Part shown: positions 16,674 to 28,324 of the stretch, one piece after another | Layout: the number at the start of each line of letters is the position of its first letter | Position numbering within the stretch: the stretch's first letter is position 1 | Origin: an uncultured Rhodobacter sp. | GTDB taxonomy: Bacteria > Pseudomonadota > Alphaproteobacteria > Rhodobacterales > Rhodobacteraceae | Length of the DNA stretch: 64,000 bases | NCBI GenBank assembly: GCA_945952585.1 | Contig: CAMFII010000002.1 | Coordinates: 558,001-622,000 of the forward strand | Direction: 5' to 3' | Position numbers and translations under genes: made by a program | Notes under the pieces: generated by a model | The model's database searches: none | What the model was told of the DNA's origin: nothing | The model's input: only the letters and a program-made list of their open reading frames with translations

Positions 16674-18203
16674 TCATGCGGCGGCTCCCTTGGATGCGGT
16701 TGGGGCGGTGGCCGAGATCACCGCGGCGGCATCGGCGCCTGCGGGGAAATCTCCGGTCACGCGGCCATTGGCCATAACGAGGATGCGGTCGGACAGCGCC
16801 AGCACCTCGTCGAGGTCGGATGTGACGAACAGGATGCCCAGCCCCTCGGAGGCGAGGCGACGCATGGTGCGGAACACCTCGGCCTTTGCGCCGATGTCGA
16901 TCCCGCGCGAGGGTTCGTCCATCAGCAGGATCTTCGGCCCAGTCATCAGCGCCTTGCCGATGACGACCTTCTGCTGGTTGCCGCCCGACAGGCTGGAAAC
17001 CGGGTTTTCCGGGCTGGCGACCTTGATCGTGAGGCGCTTCACGAACTCCATCGCCGTCGTCGCCTCGGCCTTCAGATCAAGGTGGAAGGCCTTGGTGAAC
17101 CGCTTCAGCGCCGAAAGCGTCAGGTTCTCGCGGATCGCCATGATCTGCACGAGGCCGTCCCGCTTGCGGTCCTCGGGGATCAGGGCGATGCCGCGGTCGA
17201 TGCGGCCCGCGACATGGCGTTCGGTCAGCGGCTTGCCCTCGACGAAGAAGCGCCCGGTGGAATGCGGATGCTGGGCCATGATGCATTCGAGGAACTCGGT
17301 GCGGCCCGCGCCCATCAGCCCGTAAAGCCCGACGATCTCGCCCGCGCGGACCGATAGCGATACGTGATCGACCGTGTAGCCGCCGCCTTCGCGGGGCAGG
17401 GTGATCTCTTCGGCGCGGAAGACCTCGGCGCCAAAGATGGGCGCCTCGGTCCGGGGGAAGTCCTTGGAGCTGTCGCCGATCATCGCCCGGACGATCCAGG
17501 GGATATCGACGCCCTCCATGCTGCGCGCGCCGGTGATCGTGCCGTCGCGCAGGACGGTGATGTAGTCGCCGACGCGGATCAGTTCCTCGAGCCGGTGGCT
17601 GATATAGACGATGCCGACGCCCTGCGATTTCAGTTCGGCGATGACGCGGAACAGCACCTCGACCTCATGCGCGGACAGTGCAGAGGTCGGCTCGTCGAGG
17701 ATCAGGATGCGGGCATCTTGCGCCACGGCCTTGGCGATCTCGACGATCTGCTGCTGGCCGATGCGCAGAAGGCCAAGCGGGGTGTCGGGGTCGATGTCCT
17801 GTTCCAGCCGCTGCATCAGCGCACGCGTTTCGCGCCGCTGCGCCTCGCGGTCGATGTCGACGCCGCCGCGCGTGGGCTCGCGGCCGATGAAGATGTTCTC
17901 GGCCACGGTGAGGTTCGGGAACAGGTTCAATTCCTGAAAGACGATGCCGATGCCGTGCTTCACCGCATCGGCCTTGTCGCGGAAGCGGACCTCGCGGCCC
18001 TGCATCTCGATCCGGCCCTCGGTCAGGTCCTCGACCCCGGCGATCACCTTCATAAGGGTGGATTTGCCCGCGCCATTCTCGCCCACAAGGACGTTGACCG
18101 CCCCCATGCGCAGGTCGAAGTCCACGCCCTTCAGCGCGCGGGTGCCGGGATAGACCTTGACCCCGCCGCGGATCGACAGGCCGATCGGGGGTTCGACGCT
18201 CAT
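16674..18203 (-). CDS. Ribose-type sugar ABC transporter ATPase, two ABC domains
   Basis: 509 residues, RbsA/MglA-like. First ABC module: GENGAGKST, signature IGQQQIVEIAKA, Walker B ILILDEPTSAL. Second module: degenerate GLMGAGRTE, signature LSGGNQQKV, Walker B ILLMDEPSRGID. The stop of the upstream DUF2291 gene overlaps its start by 4 bp (18200-18203). Powers import of the sugar bound by the protein encoded at 18907. Confidence 0.9.
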   Translation of the reverse strand: MSVEPPIGLSIRGGVKVYPGTRALKGVDFDLRMGAVNVLVGENGAGKSTLMKVIAGVEDLTEGRIEMQGREVRFRDKADAVKHGIGIVFQELNLFPNLTVAENIFIGREPTRGGVDIDREAQRRETRALMQRLEQDIDPDTPLGLLRIGQQQIVEIAKAVAQDARILILDEPTSALSAHEVEVLFRVIAELKSQGVGIVYISHRLEELIRVGDYITVLRDGTITGARSMEGVDIPWIVRAMIGDSSKDFPRTEAPIFGAEVFRAEEITLPREGGGYTVDHVSLSVRAGEIVGLYGLMGAGRTEFLECIMAQHPHSTGRFFVEGKPLTERHVAGRIDRGIALIPEDRKRDGLVQIMAIRENLTLSALKRFTKAFHLDLKAEATTAMEFVKRLTIKVASPENPVSSLSGGNQQKVVIGKALMTGPKILLMDEPSRGIDIGAKAEVFRTMRRLASEGLGILFVTSDLDEVLALSDRILVMANGRVTGDFPAGADAAAVISATAPTASKGAAA

Positions 18204-18844
18204 GGTGCGACCCCGATTTCGACTGGCGTCACAAGCCAGGCCTCGGTCGGTGACTTGAGCGCAAGAACACCGGTGAAGGTGACGGTCTTGCCGGTCGGAT
18301 CGCCCTCGGGAAGCTGAAGCGATGCTGCAGCCTTGTCGTTCAAGGCCCTGCCAAGCTTGGCAAATTCGATCTGGTCTCGGAAATCAGTGAAGTCGTAGAA
18401 GGGCGCGAAATCGCGCAGCGCCGTGCCCTTCACTACCGGGCCCAATTGCATTGTGGCGTCGGCCTTGCCGTCGCCATCGGTGTCGAGGTCCAGCTTGCGG
18501 GCGCGGGATTGCAGGTTGGCGGTCACGACCTTGCCCTGGCCTTTCACCGCGAAGTTCCAGGCGGCGCCTTCGCCCGCGCCACGGTGACCGTGGGCCTGGC
18601 CCGCGGGATCAAGTCCGGCGGCGATGGCGGCCCTCAGCGTCGGCGGGTCGACAGCCTTTTCGCGGATCAGCGGCAAGAGTTTCTGGTCGTAGGTGTCGGT
18701 GAGGATCGTCGCGATCCGGGCGTCGTCGCCGGTCGCGTCCGCCGCTGCGGTCTCGCTTCCGGGGGCCGGGGTCTTCACGATCTTGCAAGCCCCAAGCGCC
18801 AGGGCTGCGGCAAGGCATGTGGCCGTCAGCAGGGTGCGGTTCAT
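18200..18844 (-). CDS. DUF2291 family periplasmic lipoprotein
   Basis: 214 residues. The N-terminus has a lipoprotein signal peptide ending LALGAC, with the lipidated Cys at residue 20. The body (EKAVDPPTLRAAI, WNFAVKGQGKV, APFYDFTDFRDQIEFAKLGRALND) matches DUF2291, a lipoprotein family found inside ribose-type sugar ABC operons. Its molecular role is not known; association with the binding protein at the membrane is a guess. It contains an acidic D-x-D-x-D-G-x-x-D stretch (DTDGDGKAD), possibly a metal site. It is coupled to the ATPase gene by a 4-bp overlap. Confidence 0.82.
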   Translation of the reverse strand: MNRTLLTATCLAAALALGACKIVKTPAPGSETAAADATGDDARIATILTDTYDQKLLPLIREKAVDPPTLRAAIAAGLDPAGQAHGHRGAGEGAAWNFAVKGQGKVVTANLQSRARKLDLDTDGDGKADATMQLGPVVKGTALRDFAPFYDFTDFRDQIEFAKLGRALNDKAAASLQLPEGDPTGKTVTFTGVLALKSPTEAWLVTPVEIGVAP

Positions 18845-18866
18845 GTGCGTCTCTGCAATGGAAAAT

Positions 18867-18895
18867 CCCGGCGCGCGGGAGCGGCGCGCCGGGAA
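18867..18895 (-). terminator. Intercistronic hairpin after the sugar-binding-protein gene
   Basis: An 11-bp perfect stem (18867-18877 with 18885-18895) and 7-base loop, followed on the minus strand by TTTTCC. It lies between the binding-protein stop (18907) and the DUF2291 start (18844). Such partial terminators behind binding-protein genes commonly keep binding protein in excess over membrane components. Confidence 0.7.
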
Positions 18896-18906
18896 GGGCT
18901 GCCGGA

Positions 18907-20190
<1,284 letters not shown>

Positions 20191-21657
20191 ATGACACTGA
20201 CCATCCGTCGCAAGGTCACGCTTGGCGTGGTGATCGGCAGCCGGGCGTTTTTCAGCCCGGCCCCTTGCCGCGCCGCGCGGGACGAGGTGCTGGCCCAGCT
20301 GGAAAAACTGGGGATCAGGGCGATCACGCTGCCCTATGAGGCCACCGCGAATGGCGCGGTCCAGTCCGTTGCCGATGCAGAGCTTTACGCCCAGCACTTC
20401 AAGACGCACCGGGACGAGATCGACGGGCTGGTGATCTGCCTGCCGAACTTCGGCGACGAGATCGCGATTGCCGAGCTGGTGAACCGGGCGAAGCTGAACG
20501 TGCCAATCCTCTTGCAGGCCAGCAATGACGAGGTCGACAAGGTCGATGTCCATTCTCGCCGCGACGCCTTCTGCGGCAAGATCTCGGTCACCAACAACTT
20601 CTGGCAATACGGCGTCCCGTTCACCGAGACGACGAGCCATACGAGCGATACCTGGGGCGAGGAATTCGGCCGCGACCTTGAACGGTTCTTGCGCGTGTGC
20701 CGGACGGTGCGCGGGCTGAAGGGGGCGCGGCTGGGGGCGATCGGCGCGCGGACCGGGGCGTTCCAGACCATGCGCTATTCCGAGAAGCTTCTGCAGGCCG
20801 CCGGCGTGACGGTCGTGACCGTCGACCTGTCCGAGATGATGGGCGCGGCCGGGGCGATCAAGTCCGACGACCCGGCACTGATCGCGGTGCTGGAGAAGGT
20901 GAAGGGCTATGGCCGGATCCCGGCCCATATCAAGCCCGCCCAGATCGAGAAGCAGGCCCGCTGGACACTGGCCGTCAACCGCTGGATCGAGGAGAACGGC
21001 TGCGATGCCAGCGCCATCCAGTGCTGGCGGTCGCTCCAGGACAATTTCGGCTGCGCGACCTGCTTGACCATGTCGATGATGGGCGAGGAGCTGATGCCAT
21101 CCGCCTGCGAGGTCGACATCATGGGGGCGCTGTCGATGTACGCGCTGGCGCTGGCCTCGGGCGCGCCGCCCGCGATCCTCGACTGGAACAACAACTACGC
21201 CTACGAGGCCGACCTCTGCGTCTGCACCCATTGCGGCAACTACCCGAAGTCCTTCATCGGCGACACGCCCGAGATCGGCGAACTGGACGTGCTGGGCGAG
21301 GTGATCGGGCGAGAGAAATGCTTCGGTGCCGTCAAGGGCAAGGTGAAGGCCGGCCCGATGACCTATTTCCGCTTGTCGACCGACGACCGGGCCGGGACGG
21401 TCAAATGCTATCTCGGCCAAGGCGAGTTCACCGACGCCCCGTTTGCCATGGATGGCGGCATCGCCGTGTCGCGCGTGCCGCGCCTGCGTGAACTGATGCG
21501 CTTCGTCACCCAGAACGGGTTCGAGCATCACGTCGCCATGGTGCGCGGCCATCACGCCGATGTCGTGAATGAGGCGGTGATCCGCTACCTGGGCTGGCCG
21601 ATCTACAATCACGACACGCCCCCCGAACCTGCGCTGACCTTCCCCCGGCGCTTCTGA
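20191..21657 (+). CDS. L-fucose/L-arabinose isomerase family protein, putative D-apiose isomerase
   Basis: 488 residues. The C-terminal half carries the fucose-isomerase pattern: NFGCATCLTMSM, SACEVDIMGALSM with a metal-ligand Glu, ILDWNNNY with the Asp, and a His-rich end HHVAMVRGHH. These manganese-type enzymes interconvert aldose and ketose. ATG at 20191 follows GGGAGGAGAGA. The 10-bp gap to a split transketolase and the FGGY kinase beyond match the isomerase-kinase-transketolase route described for D-apiose (apiose to apulose). L-fucose or L-arabinose is unlikely because no aldolase or RibD-type epimerase is present. Substrate assignment is inference. Confidence 0.72.
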   Translation: MTLTIRRKVTLGVVIGSRAFFSPAPCRAARDEVLAQLEKLGIRAITLPYEATANGAVQSVADAELYAQHFKTHRDEIDGLVICLPNFGDEIAIAELVNRAKLNVPILLQASNDEVDKVDVHSRRDAFCGKISVTNNFWQYGVPFTETTSHTSDTWGEEFGRDLERFLRVCRTVRGLKGARLGAIGARTGAFQTMRYSEKLLQAAGVTVVTVDLSEMMGAAGAIKSDDPALIAVLEKVKGYGRIPAHIKPAQIEKQARWTLAVNRWIEENGCDASAIQCWRSLQDNFGCATCLTMSMMGEELMPSACEVDIMGALSMYALALASGAPPAILDWNNNYAYEADLCVCTHCGNYPKSFIGDTPEIGELDVLGEVIGREKCFGAVKGKVKAGPMTYFRLSTDDRAGTVKCYLGQGEFTDAPFAMDGGIAVSRVPRLRELMRFVTQNGFEHHVAMVRGHHADVVNEAVIRYLGWPIYNHDTPPEPALTFPRRF

Positions 21658-21667
21658 CGAGGTTTCG

Positions 21668-22483
21668 ATGACCCAATTGAACGATCCGGTCCCGCTGATC
21701 CGGGAAAAGGCCCTCTGGATGCGCCGCCGTGCCTTCCGCATGGTGCACGAGGCGCAGCTTGGCCATCCGGGCGGCGACTTCTCGGCCACCGATATCATGG
21801 CGACGCTCTACTTCGGGGTGATGCGCTTTGATCCGAAGCGGCCGGACTGGGCGGAGCGGGATCGATTCATCATGTCGAAAGGGCATGCGACGGGCGCGCT
21901 TTACACCGTGCTTTGCGCCGCCGGTTATTTCCCCGAGGATTGGCTCGACACCTACATGCAGCCGAGGTCGCGGCTGAACGGTCATCCGAACCGCAACTAC
22001 CTGCCGGGAGTCGAGACGAATACCGGGCCGCTTGGCCATGGCTTCCCCGTCGCGGTCGGCATTGCCATCGCCGGGGCGCTGTCGGGGTCCGATCACCGCA
22101 CCTTCGTGCTGACCGGGGACGGAGAGTTGCAGGAAGGCTCGAACTGGGAAGCGGCGATGGTTGCCGGCCACCGCAAGCTTAAGCGCCTGACGCTGATCGT
22201 CGACCGCAACCGGCTTCAGCAGGGGGCGGGGACGGAAGAGACGAGCGGGCTTGATCCCCTGGACGAGAAGTTCCGCGCCTTCGGCTGGCAGGTGGTCGAG
22301 GTCAATGGCCACGATCCGGCGGCGCTGCTTGCGGCCTTCGCCACGCCGACCGACCGGCCGATGTGCCTGATCGCGAACACCGTCAAGGGCAAGGGCGTCT
22401 CCTTCATGGAAAACAAGGCATCCTGGCACCACGGCGTGCCGAATGCCGAGCAATTTGCGCAAGCGATGGAGGAACTGGTCTGA
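21668..22483 (+). CDS. Transketolase N-terminal subunit, putative apulose-4-phosphate transketolase A
   Basis: 271 residues, equal to the ThDP-binding N-terminal half of transketolase. GHPGGDFSATDIM, SKGHATGALYTVL and the ThDP motif GDGELQEGSNWEAAM (followed by DRNRLQ) are clear. Works as a heteromer with the next gene. Split transketolases beside a fucose-isomerase-like protein and FGGY kinase match apulose-4-phosphate transketolase (AptA/AptB), which moves a two-carbon unit to glyceraldehyde-3-phosphate to give xylulose-5-phosphate plus dihydroxyacetone phosphate. The general transketolase call is firm; the substrate is inferred. Confidence 0.82.
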   Translation: MTQLNDPVPLIREKALWMRRRAFRMVHEAQLGHPGGDFSATDIMATLYFGVMRFDPKRPDWAERDRFIMSKGHATGALYTVLCAAGYFPEDWLDTYMQPRSRLNGHPNRNYLPGVETNTGPLGHGFPVAVGIAIAGALSGSDHRTFVLTGDGELQEGSNWEAAMVAGHRKLKRLTLIVDRNRLQQGAGTEETSGLDPLDEKFRAFGWQVVEVNGHDPAALLAAFATPTDRPMCLIANTVKGKGVSFMENKASWHHGVPNAEQFAQAMEELV

Positions 22484-23442
22484 TGGCACAGGCAGCACCG
22501 AAAGCCGAGGGGCTTCACGATTGCCGCGAGGCCTGGGTGGCCGCGCTTGAAGATTGCGCCGCTGCCGACCGCCGCATCGTCGTGGTGGTGAACGACTCCG
22601 TCGGATCGTCCAAACTCGGCAGTTTCCAGAAGAAATTCCCCGACCGGCTGGTCAATGTCGGCATCGCCGAGCAGGTGATGGTCGGTGTCGGGGCGGGTCT
22701 GGCGAATGGCGGCTGCATCCCCTTCGTCTCGGCCGCGTCCTGCTTCCTGACGGGGCGGTCGCTGGAGCAGGTGAAGGCCGACATCGCCTATGCCAATTTC
22801 AACGTGAAGCTGGTCGGGCAATCCTCGGGTGTTGCCTATGGCGAACTCGGGCCGACGCACCATTCGATCGAGGATTTCGCCTGGCTGCGGCCCCTGACCA
22901 ACCTGACGGTGATCGTGCCCGCCGACCCTTGGGAAACGGCGGAGGCAGTAAAGTGGGCCGCCGCGCATGAGGGGCCGGTTTACCTGCGGCTCAGCCGGAT
23001 GCCGGTCCCGGACATCGTCGTGCCGGGGCGGACCTTCCAGCCCGGCAAGGCGCAGGTCCTGCGCGAGGGCGGCGACGTCGCGATCCTCGCCTGCGGCACG
23101 ACGGTTCATCTGGCGCTCGACGCGGCGCGGGCGCTGGCGGGCGAGGGGATCGCGGCGCGTGTGCTCAACATGCACACGATCAACCCGCTGGATGACGAGG
23201 CCGTGCTGGCTGCCGCGCGAACGGGGGCCATCGTGACGGTCGAGGAAGCCTCGGTGCGGGGCGGTCTGGGCGGGGCGGTGGCGGAACTGACTTCGGCACA
23301 CGAGCCGGTGCCGGTCGAACGGGTCGGCTTCCCGGGCTTTGTTCCGACGGGCTCGGTTGACTGGCTTTTCACCGAATACGGCCTGTCGCAGGACGGGATC
23401 GCAGCGGCGGCGCGCCGTGCCATCGCGCGGAATCGGAAATGA
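22483..23442 (+). CDS. Transketolase C-terminal subunit, putative apulose-4-phosphate transketolase B
   Basis: 319 residues covering the PYR and C-terminal domains: NVGIAEQVMVGVGAGLANGG with the catalytic Glu, GPTHHSIEDFAWLR, and a C-terminal transketolase domain with CGTTVHLALDAARAL. ATG at 22483 overlaps the stop of the N-terminal subunit (TGATG), giving coupled, stoichiometric synthesis. Its stop overlaps the kinase start by 4 bp. Confidence 0.85.
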   Translation: MAQAAPKAEGLHDCREAWVAALEDCAAADRRIVVVVNDSVGSSKLGSFQKKFPDRLVNVGIAEQVMVGVGAGLANGGCIPFVSAASCFLTGRSLEQVKADIAYANFNVKLVGQSSGVAYGELGPTHHSIEDFAWLRPLTNLTVIVPADPWETAEAVKWAAAHEGPVYLRLSRMPVPDIVVPGRTFQPGKAQVLREGGDVAILACGTTVHLALDAARALAGEGIAARVLNMHTINPLDDEAVLAAARTGAIVTVEEASVRGGLGGAVAELTSAHEPVPVERVGFPGFVPTGSVDWLFTEYGLSQDGIAAAARRAIARNRK

Positions 23443-24908
23443 CCGGCCCGCTGGTCCTGGCGATCGACCAGGGCACGACGAACACCAAGGCGGTGCTGGT
23501 GGACGCGGCCGGGCGGATCCTTGCCCGCGCCTCGGCGCCGCTGACCTCGAGCTATCCGCAGCCCGGTTGGGCGGAGCAGTCGGCCGAGGCGATCTGGGGT
23601 TCGGTCCGGTCTGTGATCGACCGGATCGCCGCGCAGGCGGGGACGGGGATCGCCGCCATCGCCATCGCCAACCAACGCGAGACGCTGGTCGTCTGGGATG
23701 CGGAAACCGGCCAGCCGGTAACGCCCGCGATCCTCTGGCAATGCCGCCGCACCGCCGAGGAATGCGAACGACTGCGCGGGGCAGGGGCCGAGCCGCAGGT
23801 CGTCGCGGCGACGGGGCTCGGGATCAACCCGCTCTTTCCGGCGGCCAAGCTCGGCTGGGTCATGCGCCATGTGCCAGCGGCGGCCGAGCTGCACGCCAAG
23901 GGGCGACTCCGCGCCGGGGCGGTCGACAGCTGGCTTCTGTGGAACCTGACAGGGGGCGCGGCCTTCGCCACTGACCATTCCAATGCCTCGCGCACGCAGC
24001 TCTTCCATACCGGACGGCTGGAGTGGGACGGGGACCTGGGTGATCTGTTCGGCGCGCCTGTCGAGGTCCTGCCCCGCCCGATGCCCTCGGACAGTGCTTT
24101 CGGTGTGACCATGGCGGGCGCGACCGACCTGCCCGCGGGGATACCGATCCGCGCGATGATGGGCGACAGCCATGCGGCGCTTTATGGCCATGGGGTGCGC
24201 GGTCCGGGCACGGTCAAGGCGACCTATGGCACCGGTTCATCGCTGATGACTCTGGCCCCGGCGCGGGTCGCTTCAACACACGGCCTCTCCGGCACGATCG
24301 CCTGGAGCGACGCCAGAGGCCCCGCCCATGCGCTTGAGGGCAACATCACCGTCTCGGCGCAGGCGGCGGCGTTCATGGCGGGGCTGCTCGGCCTGTCCGG
24401 CCCTGCGGCGCTGTCCGATCTGGCGCAGACGGTGGGGGACTCGGGAGGCGTGAGCTTCGTGCCGGCGCTCGCGGGGCTCGGTGCGCCGCATTGGGATGAC
24501 CATGCCACCGGAACGGTGACGGGCATGAGCCATGCCACGAAACCCGCCCATCTGGCCCGCGCCAGTTTCGAGGCCATCGCCCTGCAGATCGCTGATGTCT
24601 TCGAAGCGATGGAACAGGATACGGGCCATCGGCTCGAGGCGTTGCGCGCCGATGGGGGCGCGTCTTCCAACGATTTCCTGATGCAGTTGCAGGCCGATGT
24701 GCTGGGCCGCCCGGTGATCCGGGCCGAGGTCGAGGAGGTCGGTGCGCTTGGCGCGGCGGCGATGGCCTTCCGCTCGCTCGGGGTCGAGCCGCATTTCGCG
24801 GCCGAGAGCCAGCGGTTTGAACCCGGGCGCGATGAAGCGTGGCGGGCGGCGCTGCGTCGGCAATGGCGGGCGGCGCTGGCCGCCGCCCGTGGCTTGCCCT
24901 GTCCTTAG
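23439..24908 (+). CDS. FGGY family carbohydrate kinase, putative apulose kinase
   Basis: 489 residues. The N-terminal phosphate motif LAIDQGTTNTKAVLVD and the WAEQSAEAIW and IANQRET stretches resemble glycerol kinase-like FGGY enzymes; the ATP domain has TYGTGSSLMTL and LRADGGASSNDFLMQLQAD. Phosphorylates a ketose or polyol using ATP. Last gene of the isomerase-transketolase operon; its stop overlaps the convergent M81 gene stop within the tetranucleotide TTAG. An apulose kinase role is inferred from context. Glycerol kinase is less likely without glycerol-3-phosphate genes. Confidence 0.78.
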   Translation: MTGPLVLAIDQGTTNTKAVLVDAAGRILARASAPLTSSYPQPGWAEQSAEAIWGSVRSVIDRIAAQAGTGIAAIAIANQRETLVVWDAETGQPVTPAILWQCRRTAEECERLRGAGAEPQVVAATGLGINPLFPAAKLGWVMRHVPAAAELHAKGRLRAGAVDSWLLWNLTGGAAFATDHSNASRTQLFHTGRLEWDGDLGDLFGAPVEVLPRPMPSDSAFGVTMAGATDLPAGIPIRAMMGDSHAALYGHGVRGPGTVKATYGTGSSLMTLAPARVASTHGLSGTIAWSDARGPAHALEGNITVSAQAAAFMAGLLGLSGPAALSDLAQTVGDSGGVSFVPALAGLGAPHWDDHATGTVTGMSHATKPAHLARASFEAIALQIADVFEAMEQDTGHRLEALRADGGASSNDFLMQLQADVLGRPVIRAEVEEVGALGAAAMAFRSLGVEPHFAAESQRFEPGRDEAWRAALRRQWRAALAAARGLPCP

Positions 24909-26410
24909 AACGTGGTCGCTTCGTCCAGCGGCCAGATCGGGCGCTTGACCCGTTTGTACGGGCGGCGGGACATCTTCGGGGTCGACAGCGCGCCGCTGTC
25001 GCAGACGATGACCTTGCCGGCGATCGGCTCGAAGGCGGCGCGGAAGTGCTGCATGCTCTTCAGCGCCAGCACCTTGCGCTTGGTCGGGTCGATGCCGAAG
25101 GCATAAAGCTGCTGGCGGTCGAGCATCTGTTCGCGCTCGGTCACGATCAGGATCTCCACGCCATCGACCTTGAGGACCGCCGTCGTGCCATAGCTCCGGT
25201 CGAGGCCGCCAAGCATCGGCCCGTCGCCGCGGAAGAAGCCATCGGACAGCTTTTCGATCCGCCCGGTCAGGGTCAGCGGACCGCCGCCGAAGGCCGGGTC
25301 GTTCTTGCCGCCCACGGCGATGGTGACGGTGTCGCCTTCCTTGTGCTTGTGAAGCTCGATCGCCGCCTCGGGGTCGATCATCGGCGCGAAGACGGCATCC
25401 GTCAGTTTGGCGTCGAGCATCGCCTTTAGAAGGTTCGTCGCATCGCCATAGGCGCCGGAACCGGGATTGTCGGCATAGTCGGCGATCACCAGCGGCCCCT
25501 TGGAGGCATCGAAGCCCTTGGCCTGAGCCACGGCATCGGTCACCTCGAGGAACGTATTGGCGCAAGAATAACGCGCATCCCAGATCGCGCGGGCATGGGC
25601 GTCGGCGATCTCGGCCGCGCGTTTGTCGGCGCCTGCCACGCCCTTGTCATATGTCACATAGACCGCCGGCCCCATCTCGGTGATGTCGGCGTCCGAGAAG
25701 CCAGAATTGAGCGAAACCGAGAGGATGCCCGGCTCGGTCTCTTCCTGACGGGCCTTCTCGTATTCCTGCACCATCGGCCCGACATCCGACCGCCCGGCAT
25801 TCGCTTCGTCCATCATCGGGACGTGGCGGCGGATGGTCGTGGGCTTCGTGCGGCCCGCCATTGCGTCGTCCAGCAGCAGCCCCGCGCGCTTGCCCGAGAT
25901 GCGCAGGTCGACATGGGGATAGGTCTTATAGGTGACCCAGATCTGCGCCTGCTTCGCCATTGCCTCGGTCGCGTTGGCATGGAGGTCGAGCGTCGCGGCG
26001 ATCGGCAGGTCCGGGCCGACAATCGCGCGGATGCGGCGGAGGAGTTCGCCCTCGCCATCCTCGTGCCCCTCGGCCACCTGCGCGCCGTGAAGGCCCAGAA
26101 GGATGCCGTCGATCTGGCCGTGGCGCGCGCGGATCGCGTCGCAAATCTTGCCTGCCACGAGGTCATAGGCCTCGGTCGAGACCGGCGCGTTGGGCGAGGC
26201 GAGGGCGGAGATCACATGCGTCATCTCCCATCCGCGGTCGGTGGCGGCATCGAGGAAGCCGGCAAGCTCGGTATTGGCCTCGCCCCGCATCGCGATTGCC
26301 TCGTCACCTTCCGCTAGGGTGTCGACCTGGAAATCGTGCAGTTCCGTGAAGCCCTTCTTGAAGGTGTTGTTCTCCGAAATGAATTCGGCCGTCAGCACGC
26401 GGAACGTCAT
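24905..26410 (-). CDS. M81 family metallopeptidase (MlrC/microcystinase C-like)
   Basis: 501 residues, the typical MlrC length. The N-terminal domain has FISENNTF, LLGLHGAQVAEGHEDGEGELL (metal-binding Asp/His region), ATLDLHANATEAM (His ligand) and YKTYPHVD. The C-terminal MlrC domain has VIADYADNPGSGAYGD. MlrC hydrolyses small linear peptides; most relatives of unknown substrate sit, as here, next to peptide-type ABC importers. Likely co-transcribed with the importer genes upstream on the same strand (12-bp gap). Its substrate is probably a small peptide or N-acyl amino acid, by inference. Confidence 0.85.
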   Translation of the reverse strand: MTFRVLTAEFISENNTFKKGFTELHDFQVDTLAEGDEAIAMRGEANTELAGFLDAATDRGWEMTHVISALASPNAPVSTEAYDLVAGKICDAIRARHGQIDGILLGLHGAQVAEGHEDGEGELLRRIRAIVGPDLPIAATLDLHANATEAMAKQAQIWVTYKTYPHVDLRISGKRAGLLLDDAMAGRTKPTTIRRHVPMMDEANAGRSDVGPMVQEYEKARQEETEPGILSVSLNSGFSDADITEMGPAVYVTYDKGVAGADKRAAEIADAHARAIWDARYSCANTFLEVTDAVAQAKGFDASKGPLVIADYADNPGSGAYGDATNLLKAMLDAKLTDAVFAPMIDPEAAIELHKHKEGDTVTIAVGGKNDPAFGGGPLTLTGRIEKLSDGFFRGDGPMLGGLDRSYGTTAVLKVDGVEILIVTEREQMLDRQQLYAFGIDPTKRKVLALKSMQHFRAAFEPIAGKVIVCDSGALSTPKMSRRPYKRVKRPIWPLDEATTF

Positions 26411-26422
26411 GGAAAGTGCCTT

Positions 26423-27359
<937 letters not shown>

Positions 27360-27367
<8 letters not shown>

Positions 27368-28322
27368 TTGCGCCTCCAAGCGGGTGATGGCAGGCGACGA
27401 TACCGCCATCGGGCAGGGTGCGGACCTCGGGGATCACGCGCTCGCAGGTTCCGTCCGAGCGCGGGCAGCGGGGGTGGAAGCGGCAGCCGGAGGGGTAGGT
27501 CACGACCGAGGGGACAAGGCCGGGAATGCCGGTCAGGCTGCCCGGCGCCATGCCCTCGCGCGGGATGCAGTCGATCAGCGCGGTGGTGTAGGGGTGGTGC
27601 GGCGTGTCGAAGAGAGGGCCGACCGCCCGTGTCTCGGCCAGCCGCCCGGCGTAAAGGACCGCGACGCGGTCGCAGACCTGCGCCACCACGCCCATGTCAT
27701 GGGTGATGAGCATCAGGGCGAGGCCCCGCTCGCGCACCAGTTCGCCAAGGATATGGATGATCTGCGCCTGCACCGTCACGTCGAGCGCCGTCGTCGGCTC
27801 GTCCGCCACGATCAGGTCGGGCTCGGCCGCCAGCGCCATGGCGATGACGATGCGTTGCTTCATGCCGCCCGAAAGCTGGTGCGGGTAGGCGTCACAGACG
27901 GTCGCCGCCTCGGGGATGCGCAGGCGTGTCAGAAGCTCGACCGTGCGGGCGCGGGCGGCCATTGCGTCCAGCCCCAGATGCAGCCGCGCCATGATGTCGA
28001 CCTGATCGCCGATGCGCTGGACGGGATCCATCGCGGTCATAGGGTTCTGCGTCACAAGGGCGATCCGCTTGCCGCGATAGGGGCGGAGCTTGTCCTCGGG
28101 CAGTTTCGACAGGTCGGTGCCGTCGAAGATCACCGATCCTTCCGCGATCCGCCCACCGATCAGCGGCAGAAGGCCGGTCACCGCCATCGCGGTGAGTGAC
28201 TTGCCCGAACCACTTTCGCCGACGAGGCCCAGGATCTCCCCCCGGTCCAGCGTGAAGGACAGGCCGGACAAAGGCTCGACCCTGCCGATGCGGACACCAA
28301 GGTTTTCGACCGACAGGAGCAT
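27360..28322 (-). CDS. Peptide-type ABC transporter ATP-binding protein (OppD/DppD-like)
   Basis: 320 residues. Walker [10 protein letters not shown], signature LSGGMKQRIVIAMAL, Walker B LIVADEPTTALD, and the C-terminal Cys-containing extension (GCRFHPRCPRSDGTC). The start MLLSVENLGVRIG at 28322 lies 2 bp after the upstream permease stop. Partner of the OppF/DppF-like ATPase. Confidence 0.87.
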
Positions 28323-28324
28323 GC

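Noticed and set aside
18200-18844. D-x-D-x-D-G-x-x-D acidic motif in the DUF2291 lipoprotein as a calcium-binding repeat
   Set aside because: A single short match with no neighbouring repeats; probably a family loop rather than a thrombospondin type 3 repeat.
20191-21657. L-fucose or L-arabinose isomerase of a fucose or arabinose pathway
   Set aside because: No fuculose- or ribulose-specific aldolase or epimerase is present; the split transketolase fits the apiose route better.
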